From assembly GCF_009870125.1 (NCBI RefSeq), contig NC_046683.1, positions 52,653,869 through 52,717,868 of the forward strand: 64,000 bases of DNA, in the 5' to 3' direction. The notes under the pieces were generated by a model. It made no database searches. It was not told the DNA's origin and was given only the letters and a program-made list of their open reading frames with translations. The position numbers were made by a program, and so were the translations under genes. This document shows, piece by piece, positions 1 through 9,703 of this stretch. Position 1 is the first letter of the stretch. Each line of letters opens with the position of its first letter. The DNA comes from Drosophila pseudoobscura (taxonomy: Eukaryota; Arthropoda; Insecta; Diptera; Drosophilidae).

Positions 1-303
1 GCGGGAGAGCAAGCTGAAGGTGAAGGCCAACCACGGCCAGGATCAGGCAGACATAACTATGCTCAATGGAAAGGTCAACATGGCGCCTTTTGCCAGCGCC
101 TGCGAGCAGGCGGCCAGTGAATACTTTGCCGCTGTGGAACAGGAACGCATGCGACGACTGCCCGGTGGCAAGCGTAGGTGAACAAAGCAGCTTCGCCCGC
201 TCTTTGGTTGTGGAATTTTCACTAATCTATCTTTAATTTTCTTTACCTTTCAGAGGATGCGGAGGAGGCTGATGTGTCAGAAGCAGAGAGCTCGAAGCTA
301 TAG
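1..303 (+). CDS. C-terminal end of an unrecognised protein (partial, two exons)
   Basis: Only the last 73 codons lie in the window. The open frame runs from base 2 to 173, followed by an 80-base intron (174-253, GTAGGT...CAG) and a last exon 254-303 ending in TAG. The splice joins AAG C with AG GAT and keeps the frame; using the nearby GTGAAC donor at 178 would give a premature stop instead. The visible protein is hydrophilic: a Lys-rich stretch, then a segment with NGKVNMAPFASAC, a helix-like stretch ending QERMRRLPGGK, and an acidic Ser-rich tail ending SSKL. A poly(A) signal AATAAA follows near 466-471. I do not recognise the family, and the missing 5' part prevents any functional call. 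Confidence 0.75.
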
Positions 304-1339
304 ATATAAAACACTTAAGATGTAATATGTATATCAATTGTAGCACATACATTTTTTTTAATTATTTAAATCTGAACGAAATAAGTGTTGTACAAGACAA
401 GACCGGCTGAATCAGTAGTTCTTTCGTTCACGAGCTGAGTCAGTTCAAAGGTCAAAAATGTATGAAATAAATATACAAAGTGATAAATAACTAATTTCTC
501 GTTGGGAGATTTGTTTCCACAACCTTATTAAGTGCTCTTAATTAATTTTCTAGACCCCAAAATCATATTTTTTCTAATACTTTAAATCGATGCCAGCGAT
601 CTATCGCACAATTCAAAAACCATCGATACTATCGGAGTGTCATCGATGTTTGAACTGAGGGCATATGTACTTTCACACGCGGTTTTGTTGAACAATTTGT
701 AAATAAACGTAACAACCTTCGTCAGTTGTAAGTAATTGTAAGTGCGGTTTAAAAAAAAACTATAAAAAGTAGCACCCAATTCAAAAATAAACAGTTCAAA
801 ATTCAAGAGGAAAAATAAGAGAACGTGCCAAAATAACACTCGACAACACCATATCTAACAGCTGTTCTTCGGGACTATTTCATAATCCAATCCCCTTCTT
901 ATCGCGTTGTAACAACAAATTGGAGTGAAGGGCAAGGGCAGATTAGAATTTCATATGCTATTCCTCCCATTTTCACCGATGCAATCCATTTCAATTGATC
1001 CGATAGAGCGTAGTGGAGACACCAACCCTGCAACCTTGCCTTGTTGCACACTGTGTGGCCTACGTGACTCAGAAACAGTTATCAATGGCGCAACGTGCGA
1101 GTATACGAAAGTTCAGTGACCAATTTTCTGTGCAGCAGCAGCAGCAGGCGCAACCCCCGAACCCAGACAGCACTTAACGTTCACGCGGCATAGAAGCTAG
1201 AAGTTGGCACTCGTTTGAAATCTCTCATTGCTTGATAGTCAGTCTGTTCCTGTTAAATAACAAGTGAATATATGAATGAGAGAAATAAATAAATATAGAC
1301 CGGGCGTACTCTCGCACGCGACTATATTATAAATATAAC
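304..1339. other. Intergenic region with a cluster of ATCGAT (DRE-like) sites
   Basis: No convincing gene is visible. It contains the 3' UTR of the preceding gene, then three ATCGAT cores between 586 and 648 (one is CATCGATA at 621-628), which resemble binding sites for DREF at fly housekeeping promoters. A TCAGTTG initiator-like sequence lies near 723. Short open frames at 582-839 (minus) and 925-1119 (plus) show no family features. It may hold an alternative upstream promoter for Dph1. Confidence 0.4.
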
Positions 1340-1780
1340 AGTACTGTTCAGTCGTCAGTGATTATCGTATACCTTTTGCTCGCTTTGGCTACAGGGTATT
1401 TACAAGAAATAACAGCCAACCGTAAATGCAACGAACCTTGGCGCGGCTCTGATTTGAAAGTTGCTGCAAAAAGTGATTCTAAAGGTGGGTTGCGCCTGAG
1501 TCATTCGCTTTGTGTTGTCGCTTTGTGTGCTAATTATAAGATTTCGGGTTTTTGTTCCGGTTGCAGTCGGGCAATAGTGGTAGTAGGGGGGCCTGTCCTT
1601 CCATTCCATTCGCGTCCGCAGTCACGTACGCCTGTCGAATCACATTGTCTGTAGCTTAGTGTCTGTTCGTTTGCTGAATTTGATATACGCATTTCAATTC
1701 GATTTGCTTCCGAAATACGAGAAGCTGATCGCAGACCAGCTAAATTTTTATTTATTTTTTCAATTTTCTCGTCTCTGCAG
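1340..1780 (+). promoter_or_regulatory. Dph1 transcription start region and 5' UTR intron
   Basis: An initiator-like TTCAGTCGTCAGT lies at about 1349-1361. A donor AAAG/GTGGGT follows at 1484/1485 and a pyrimidine-rich acceptor TCTCGTCTCTGCAG ends at 1780, four bases before the Dph1 start codon. This fits a 296-base intron in the 5' UTR. The placement is inferred from sequence only. Confidence 0.5.
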
Positions 1781-1784
1781 CACT

Positions 1785-3253
1785 ATGTTGGACCTGATCC
1801 AACCAGGCAGCGAGCTGCTGAGCTCCAGCACAAGCAATATCAACAACAACAACAACAATAGCAGCGATGTAGTTGTGGTGCGGGCCAAACCGAAGAAGGT
1901 GTTCAAGCCAAAGGCTCGAATCAATCGCATTCCCCAGGAGCTGCTCGATGACCCCGTGCTACAGCAGGCCATCGGACGCCTGCCCGCCAACTATAACTTT
2001 GAGCTGCACAAGACCATTTGGCGTATACGCGAGATGAAGGCAAAGCGCGTGGCCCTGCAGCTGCCGGAGGGTCTGCTGATGTACGCAATGGTCATTAGCG
2101 ATATCATCGAGCGCTTCACCAGCGCCGACACCGTCATCATGGGCGATGTCACCTATGGCGCCTGCTGCGTAGATGACTACACCGCCAAGGCACTGGGCGC
2201 GGAGCTTCTGGTGCACTATGGCCACAGCTGCCTGATACCCGTTGACCAGACCTGCGGCATCAAAGTACTTTACATATTCGTGGACATCAAGATCGATCCA
2301 CTGCACTTCCTCGACTCTGTCAAGCTGAACTTCAAGCCAGAAGTGGGTCAAATAGCCCTGGTCAGCACGATACAGTTTGTGACCACACTGCAGGCCGCCT
2401 CAACGGAGCTGAAGGCGGCCGGCTACGATGTGATAGTGCCCCAGGCTAAGCCCCTCAGTCCGGGCGAAATACTGGGATGCACCTCGCCCCAGCTGCCGGA
2501 AACGACGCAAATGATTATCTATCTGGGAGACGGGCGCTTCCATCTCGAGTCCGCCATGATTGCCAACCCGCTGCTTAAGGTTTGTTCCTTACACTTCCCC
2601 CTACACTACCCATTCGGAGGCATACTAAGATTTTCTTTCGTTGTTTCGCGCAGGCCTACAAGTATGATCCGTATGAGAAAAAGTTCACCATTGAGCAGTA
2701 TGACCACGTTGCCATGCAGGATCTCCGCCTCGGTGCCGTGCAGCGCGCTAAGAAGGCACGACGGATCGGAATCATTCTAGGAACTCTTGGCAGACAGGGC
2801 AGCTCAAGAGTACACCGGTTTTTGGAGAAGCGACTGCAGGCCAAGGGAATAGAGACCACTACCATCTTGCTGTCGGAGATCTTCCCCCAGAAGCTCGCTT
2901 TGTTTGCGGACATTGATGCTTTTGTGCAGATAGCCTGCCCCCGCCTCTCCATAGACTGGGGCTCGGCCTTTAGCCAGCCTCTGCTGAATCCCTACGAACT
3001 TTCCGTGGTGCTGGGAGACGTGGAATGGACACCTCACAATGCTTCACCGCGCAATAGTGCATATCCAATGGACTTCTATGCCAGTGGCAGCCTTGGCCCC
3101 TGGACACCCAACTTCAAACCACCCGCCCTTGGAGAGTGCGAGAACAAGCCCTCCGCCGACTGCTGCGGCCGCTGCACCCGGGCCGAGCTAGAGAAGGACG
3201 ACTCTGGCAAGGCGGCAGCATTGGCCGATTTGCTGGACTTCAAAAAGGGATAA
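1785..3253 (+). CDS. Dph1: Diphthamide biosynthesis protein 1 (2-(3-amino-3-carboxypropyl)histidine synthase subunit 1)
   Basis: Two exons (1785-2579 and 2654-3253) encode 464 residues, close to the roughly 440 usual for DPH1. The ATG at 1785 is chosen because it follows the acceptor at 1780 directly; the frame continues open upstream but that part is UTR or intron. With Dph2 this enzyme carries out the first step of diphthamide formation on elongation factor 2, moving a 3-amino-3-carboxypropyl group from S-adenosylmethionine to a histidine through a [4Fe-4S] cluster, in the cytosol. The three expected cluster-cysteine regions are present: DVTYGACC near residue 126, GCTSPQLP near 231 and [10 protein letters not shown] near 360. 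The core also shows [10 protein letters not shown] and HYGHSCLIP. The N-terminus has an Asn/Ser-rich low-complexity stretch (residues 13-28). The 74-base intron (2580-2653) splits AAG/GCC and is phase 0. Confidence 0.97.
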
Positions 3254-5416
3254 ACGCTTTGCTAACTCTGCCTCTGCCTAGCAGCCACACAGAGCCCTCC
3301 ATCTCACGCGACCTACTGCTAAGATATTTAGATTTTAAGGTCGTCTGTCCAAATATAATGCATACCTACTAATTTAGTTAGTACAAATTTGGTTATTAAG
3401 GCTTATTCTTTAGATTATTCATGTGTTCAGATCACATTTACATATATATGCAATTTGTGTGTTCTCAATAGTATCTTTCTTAAGTTATATAATTTAGTTG
3501 AATTTCTATGTTTATTTCCAAGAGCGATGCAATTGTTATAATAACAGCAACAATTTAAAAATTTTTTTTAACATTAAAATAATGTTTAAAACAATGCCAA
3601 ATGTTCAACATCTTAAACGAAAGAAACAACGCGGGATTACCTTTGCATATCATGTTCATCAAGTGATAATATAATTGTCGCATTGTCCAACCCATTACCG
3701 TGGCTTGACTTCCTGATATGACGAGCAGGAACGTTGTGAGACGCGGCAAGGGCCTCAGTATATTACATATACAAATGTGAGTCAGTATATAAAAGCGTCT
3801 GTCTTATGCTAGCACTTGTCATGAAAAAAACAAAGATGTTTCCGCAACTGTTTTTTATTCCGTGACATCTTTCTCCTCTCTCACCAACACCAGTGGTGGC
3901 TTCCCTTCCCGCCGCACACTACACCAAGAAGAGTGTGTGAGAGAAAGGGAGAGAGCACTCTGCATGACTAAGTGTGTGAGAGAGATAGAGGGAATGAGTA
4001 AGCTCGTGAAAGGAAGGAGTAGCATATATACTAACATTTCATTTCTTCATTCTGGATTTAATGATACGACCTAAACCAGACTCGGCAGTCTGGTAGATGG
4101 AGTCATATTCAATGATGATGCGCTGTCACTTTTCTCTGGGATATCACCAAGACAGGCAGACATGGCTTTACACTTTATGGGTTCGGAAACGCTTACCCTA
4201 GACTCGTCTATAACCGGGCACAATAACTGGCATTCTAAGCCATTTACTGTCTTCGATTTTAGAGTTTATTTTTGATGGAATATTTAAGAACGGAACAGAA
4301 CGTATGTATATTTTGTGTTGATAAATTTAATTTTATTGCAACAATATCACGTATATTTACAATATACACAAACAAATATGCTAAACAAATTTGAACTAAA
4401 CAATTGGCTAGTTGTTTGTATGTACATATGTACAATTAATTGAACTAAAGTTGAATTAGCTAGAATATTGATATGTCTATATACAATTGAACTATTAAGT
4501 TTACTACAATTTACAATTATTTAATTCTGGCTAGTTGGCTGACACTGCAAGCGCCAAGTGGTTTGAAGCTCTGGAGTTGTTGATTCCATGATGTCTTGGA
4601 TGGTCCTCGTCCACGTCATCTGCACCTCAGGTCCTGCAGAGTTTCGGCGTGTAGGATCGGATCCAGTTTGCCGGTAGCTGCCTTCGCGTCGGTCCAGGAT
4701 GGATGTTGACGGTTGGAACTCATCGTTTGCAGTGCAGGTCTAGTCAAGGCGGAACATGCGCTTTTATACATACGGATATACGCAGGTAGAAGCGACTACG
4801 GCGATAAAAATTGAAAAGGATATTGCCTTTCTAATGACTTCGACCTTGGGGAAATTGCCGGACCGCAATTCCGTGGAAAAGATAGCCGCGAACAGAGCTC
4901 GTAATTTTCAAGAAAACCGCTTCTGTCGATAGTAAGGGAAAGATGATGGTAAGTAGGTAGGTAGACTCCAGATAAAGAATTTCCAATGCATATGTTGTTT
5001 GTGTCTTTAACATTTGTTTATGGTTTTATAGTATCTTATAAATAGTATAGCCAGGCATATTTTAAGGAAGCTATCCCTAACATGTATTTGCTTTTAGCAT
5101 TTTGGGACTCGTCAGATTATCAAAAAATCTTGTCAAAATTATATTACACAGCATTTAAAATATAGAATGATTTACAATTTACTTAAGAGCTGTCAGGCAA
5201 CCTTTGAGGAGGCATCCGTTTAAAAATAAATACAAGATAGTAACTCTTGATACACATATTAAATGGTAAATCTATGTTTTTATAAATATTTATGAGTCAT
5301 TTCCTTAAATTGCTATTGTACATCTAGTCAGTCGAATTTTCCTTTTGACTCAGTTTTCTTAGCAGTACCAACATTCACTTTTTAAATGTATACTTACATA
5401 TATTTGATCTTATATT
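3254..5416. other. Intergenic region between Dph1 and the THAP gene
   Basis: No long open frame belongs to a recognisable family. The region has the Dph1 3' UTR and AT-rich DNA. A strong TATA motif, TATATAAAAG, lies at 3786-3795 on the plus strand, followed by a 14-codon peptide-sized frame and a GAGAG-rich stretch at 3930-3990 of the kind bound by GAGA factor. A second TATA motif on the minus strand at 4761-4768 precedes two tiny overlapping frames (see the separate entry). Confidence 0.5.
4521..4768 (-). other. Possible TATA-driven small transcription unit with two overlapping short ORFs
   Basis: Reading the minus strand, TATAAAAG (4761-4768) is followed 38 bases later by an ATG at 4723 opening a 35-codon frame that stops at 4616. 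A second ATG (4619) overlaps that stop in an ATGA arrangement and opens a 32-codon frame ending at 4521 (it starts MTWTRTIQDIMES). A one-base shift would join the two into one frame of about 68 codons. That could mean a frameshifted small gene or a chance arrangement. I recognise no family. Confidence 0.25.
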
Positions 5417-6340
5417 TTACTTGTTGCCATTCGTTTCTTGTTTCCGCAGAATACAGTTTCCTCGAATTGTTTCCTTAAGATTTTGAATTACATTTAGTAG
5501 CTTCTTGCGTTCGTCTTTGAGAAAGAAGACCTCACGTCTTAGGGAGGTCCTAAAAATATACAAGATTGTAGCTATGGTCTATAACAAGGTATATAACGTC
5601 TTACACTTCATGCTCCAAATGCCTTACATAGGTGTTATCTTCTGCATGGATTATCTCCACATCTTCCATGGAGTTTGTGCTTTCAGCTAGTTCTAGTTGG
5701 TAATGTATTTGGTCTTCCGAATCGTCCGGTTCTTCAGCTTGTTGGTTTGGTGCATTTCCCACAAATTCGATGAGCTCTTCCTCTGCATTTTCCACACCCA
5801 GGTGGCTCCGACCACATGCCGAGCTCTCATCCAGAGTCTCCAAGCCAGTAGTATAATCACACATCTCAACTTCTATGATCTCATTGGCACTTTCAATTAG
5901 CGAATATGGGAGTCCACTGAAGCTCTTGGCGTATTCCTGAGGGTCATAGCTGTTTTTATTTTTGGTTCTGCTGCGCCTCTTTTTCTTGGATGGTTCTATT
6001 CTTGGCACGGGTTGGGTTCCCTTGATGGTGGGAAATGAGCCCGGCTTTAGTTTGGTTGGATTCTTCCGCGTGAACCCAAGCTCATATTGCATATTTCTTT
6101 CGAAATCATCCGGCTTGAAGTGCTCGTTGCAAATGCAGGCTGTTTGAAAAGGCATAAATGATTATTTTTCGTCAACTTTGGAGGAAAAAGAATACCTGTT
6201 GAAGGGTTTATTCCATCCCGCTCGCAAAACTCAATCCATTTTTGAAGCTGGGTATTATCTTTCGGAAAATGAAAATAGCGCCACTTTTTTCTGTTTTCAT
6301 TGCGATTGTTATTTCCACAATTCTTCACGGCACAACGCAT
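5417..6340 (-). CDS. THAP-domain (C2CH zinc finger) DNA-binding protein
   Basis: Exon 1 (6196-6340) and exon 2 (down to about 5628) are joined by a 56-base intron (6140-6195), phase 1. The N-terminus carries a complete THAP domain: start MRCAVKNCGNNN, a KWRYFHFP strand, WIEFCERDG, then CICNEHF and ELGFTRKNPTKLKPG with the closing conserved proline. This gives the C-x4-C, C-x2-H ligand set and the AVPTIF-like end region (SFPTIKG). A basic KKKRRSR stretch follows as a possible nuclear signal, then a long acidic C-terminal half. Without a further splice the frame ends at 5601 (179 codons in exon 2). A good donor (TAT/GTAAGG, 5627) and an in-frame downstream exon (5417-5530) rich in Leu, Lys and Glu would add a coiled coil (VFFLKDERKKLL), as many THAP proteins have. 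I prefer the spliced form, about 256 residues. The specific gene is not identified. Confidence 0.85.
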
Positions 6341-6854
6341 TTCGAATTGGATTTGATTTGCAAATAAAATTGTTAGATGCTTTATTTACAACCAGCTGAT
6401 TACCGTGTCACGACTACTATGGTTCGAAACTTGGCTAAGTGTCGTACTCTACTTCACTTCAAGTCTGGTGTGCCTACTCAGCTGCCTACTCTACTGTAAA
6501 ACCAAACTAAGCTGAGGCATACATACATATATATTATGTATATACCTCTCACTCACACTACATACTTTTTTATATACGGATTTTACATTCGATCTTGCTG
6601 TCTGAATTTGAGGTGCAGTGGAATACGACCATCAGTAAATAAAAAACCCAGAAACTCTATAATGTCAATTATTGTTCTGTTTTATTTACTTTACATTCGC
6701 ATTTATAAACTATGGTTTTGGCAGCTGATATTGTTTTGTGTAAACAAATTGCAGTGGAGTCAACTATCGATATGCACGGCGCTCAACAACACCTATTAAA
6801 CAGCTGCTCAAGATTTGTTGTTTTGTTTATACTGGCTGTATTATTTTTCAAATT
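6341..6854. promoter_or_regulatory. Divergent promoter between the THAP gene and pallidin, with a perfect DRE
   Basis: The two start codons point away from each other and lie 514 bases apart. A perfect TATCGATA (6765-6772) lies 83 bases before the pallidin ATG, close to where its 5' UTR should begin. This is the DREF-binding motif common at fly housekeeping promoters. AT-rich sequence and a TATATATT stretch near 6530 fill the rest; no other gene is visible. Confidence 0.6.
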
Positions 6855-8383
6855 ATGTTAAAAAGTAGCAATATTAATAGGTAATGTAATGCATTGGTTT
6901 AAGCTTTAACATTAACGGGTAATATTCCACTGCAGCGTCATCAATGAGCAGCTCGCTGCCGGTCAGACAGCCAGTGACCAAAGGAACCACCTGAACTCCA
7001 ATAAGAATTCAACATCCGACCATTCCACCTGTTGGCAAGGAAACAATCCGGATGACTTGGGTGGCAGTCTTGCCGCAGTGCAACTGTCCGCTGGGGTGCT
7101 CCAAATAGCAGAGCCACCGCTGGACCGTGTGCGCAGCCAGCTGAGGGAACTGATGTAAGTAGTGTCATCTCGGAGTCCGAAGTTTTCCCCTTCCATTAAT
7201 GATGAATGTCTGGTTTTTCGTGTCAGTGGCAAACAAAACAAGATCTACATCGACCTGTCCAAGGAAAAGTACAAGCTGGACTGCAGTGAAGTAGCAAAGT
7301 TAAATGATATGGTAAGTCGGAGATGAAATCATTTTGTGGGAATCAAACTTAACACAAGATACAAGATACTCTAATGATATACAGGGTGTCCCGCTATGTA
7401 AACAGCGAACAGCTTTGAAAGAAAACAACCGATTTTCAACAATGAGGTATTTTTATTTAATTTGGTCCTTTACAATTTATTCAGACAGAATTGTTTGATT
7501 TACAGTTGTGCATGGCACAGCGTCTTGTTGAAAAAAGTAACCGGTCAGACCTTTTTCACGAATTTCGTATTGTACAGCGTAACCTCTTCAGTTTTTACGC
7601 GTTTGCTCGGTTTTAAGCGATCCATGGCTAAAATTGAACTGAATCAACGTTTCCAAAACTGGTCTACTCAAGTTAATCGGTTCAGAAATGTCAAAGTCAT
7701 TAGATATTATTCGACATAGGGCCATAAAAGATGGCACACCCTGTACATATATTTAATTAATTGCTAATCGGAAGCACATTGGCATATGTCTTATACAAGG
7801 TACACTGTTCTACAGTCTGTTCCATGGGTTTTACACACATCGTTTAATCCATAAATCAGTCCCAAAAGGCTCGCTAGCAAAGGCACAATGGTATGGCATT
7901 TTGCAATAGAGCTTAAGCATTAGGCTGTTCGGCCAACAAGACTGAACGAAATCTTATCACTGGCCATAGGCAAATGGCAATAGTCTCGGGGTGCAATCTT
8001 ATCTTAAGGAAATCTACGAAACAAAGTAATAGCTTTTGTAAACTGGGTTCATTTATGATCCCTTACTTTGTATGTACCAGATGAACGACGTGAAGCGCTA
8101 CAAGGAAAAGCTGACGCGAGTCAAGAGGGAGATGCAGGGTATCTACCAACGTACCAAAGAGTTGAAGGTAAAAAACAATTTTTATTAGTGCATAAAAACG
8201 TAAAAAGAGAACAAAAGAACCAAAACACATGCAAGATCTCCACTTTAATTTTTATTATCTTTGAATTTCCGATTGCAGAAACGCGCCGCCAACGTGGCGG
8301 CATGCAAACAGCGTGATTACCAGCGCAAGCTCGAGAGGCAGCAGCACGAGGAGTCGCTCATTGGCGGCCAGAAGACGCAGTAG
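6855..8383 (+). CDS. Pldn: Pallidin, BLOC-1 complex subunit 6
   Basis: Five exons (6855-6880, 6936-7154, 7227-7311, 8081-8167, 8279-8383) join in frame to give 173 residues, the usual size for pallidin. The start ATG lies in a 26-base first exon spliced as AAT AG/C GTC; without that exon no ATG precedes the reading frame. The N-terminal third is Ser/Asn-rich and variable; the C-terminal two thirds are coiled coil (NDVKRYKEKLTRVKREM, then TKELKKRAANVAACKQ) and end with the basic QRDYQRKLERQQHEE stretch that matches the end of animal pallidin. In BLOC-1 this subunit helps form lysosome-related organelles (eye pigment granules in flies) and endosomal sorting tubules, and binds syntaxin. Intron 3 is unusually long (769 bases) because it holds a transposon relic. 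The identification rests on the C-terminal pattern and exon layout. Confidence 0.88.
7380..7745 (-). mobile_element. Internally deleted Tc1/mariner-like DNA transposon in a pallidin intron
   Basis: The element begins TACAGGGTGT and ends ACACCCTGTA, perfect 10-base inverted ends bounded by TA, the target duplication typical of the IS630-Tc1-mariner superfamily. Read on the minus strand near 7480-7545 it still encodes GYFFQQDAVPCTTVNQ, recognisable as the block around the second catalytic aspartate (FQQDGAP-like) of these transposases, followed soon by a stop. At 366 bases it lacks most of a transposase and can only be a dead or non-autonomous copy. It sits wholly inside intron 3 and leaves the splice sites intact. 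Confidence 0.8.
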
Positions 8384-9703
8384 AACAGCGACCGCTTGGC
8401 AGCGTGCAATTTAAAATAATATTTGGATTTTTCCATTAATAACTATCTAAGTACTAAATACACAAACAACAGTAGAACAAAAGTTGGACCATTTGGAAAA
8501 ACATATTAATAATTATTTGTATAAGTGTTATGCAGCGTGTATCTGCTACGATACGTTGGAAATTATTATATTTCTTGACTGTAATTTAGGTATAATTAAG
8601 TAAATACTTTGGAGATTTCGCCAGAACAAAGCCACATGCACGCAGAGCGAGGCCAGCGCCATGAGCCAATCGAATACATTTAGCTATCAATATTAAATAA
8701 TATAATCATATGTTAAACATTAAGATCGAGAGTGTGAGAAGCAATATTTAAACATTCACAGCGCCAAAAGCAGCGGCTTATTTATACTTAAATTTATAGT
8801 AAAAGTTGATCAAAAAAATGTAACACATGCATCAGCCTGCTGCACTTGTAATTCTACAATTAATTAAGAATTTTCACACTGAATCTAAGGGTAAGGTAAA
8901 TGAGGGAAGTGTTTGTTTTTTTGTGAGTACACAGCATGCTCGTCGGGAGGGTTGGGGTGTGTGATTGGTTTCACATTTGTATAACTACTAAACTACAGCA
9001 CGTTTACAATACATTACAATCATCAAACAACATCCATTGTACATGCAGCATCAGAGGTGGAAAGATGTCGGAGTGGAGGATTCAGCGGAACAGTAGAGGT
9101 GTGCCTCTTTATCGGTTCTTGTAGGTGGTGTAGATGGTGGTACGATCTTCTTAGCTAACTCTACTATACTCCTGATCATTCAGCATGTGCATTGCATCTG
9201 TCGGTGCGAGATATTTGACAGTGCCTAAAAGTATCAGAACGTTTATTAGTTAAGCAATAAAATGGAAGGAAAGATAGTAATTTAATAATCAGAAATGAGA
9301 TTCGATTCGAATGGTATTCAAATTGTTATTTTTTGTTTCGTATCGTTGGGTTTTGTTTTTTTTTTGTTTTGTTTATTGAGTTACAATATCCAATGGCCAT
9401 TTATTTAAAATTAAAAGATCATCTCGATGATCGTGTATGTTCATTTCGAGCAATATCATTTAACGCTTCTTGTCTGCGCCTGAGAGAGCGTCTATATGTA
9501 GTCTAGTAAATTGCATATATGGCGGATTTACAGAGGAAATCAATACGTTTTTGTAGCTTCATTCAAGTCGATACAAATGTTAAGCACTTTTGCCACATTT
9601 TCGGTAGCGTCTATCATCTATGCTATACTTTAGTATAGCTCATGCTTAATACTTTTATAAATTCATAGAGCTAACATCTAAGGGTCCCCGCTTGATCTGT
9701 TCA
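8384..9703. other. Convergent 3' regions of pallidin and the MFSD6-like gene
   Basis: The two flanking genes end toward each other. The stretch is AT-rich, with candidate poly(A) signals such as AATAAT and AATATTAAATAA near 8690-8700, and T-rich runs near 9350-9370. I see no gene or RNA structure I can support. Confidence 0.5.

Noticed and set aside
3786-3891. TATATAAAAG followed by a tiny plus-strand frame starting MKKTKMFPQLFF
   Set aside because: The frame has only 14 codons and nothing downstream continues it; kept only as a note in the spacer.
6421-6440. GGTTCGAAACTTGG resembling a tRNA B box
   Set aside because: No matching A box or cloverleaf could be built around it; no tRNA gene is supported anywhere in the window.
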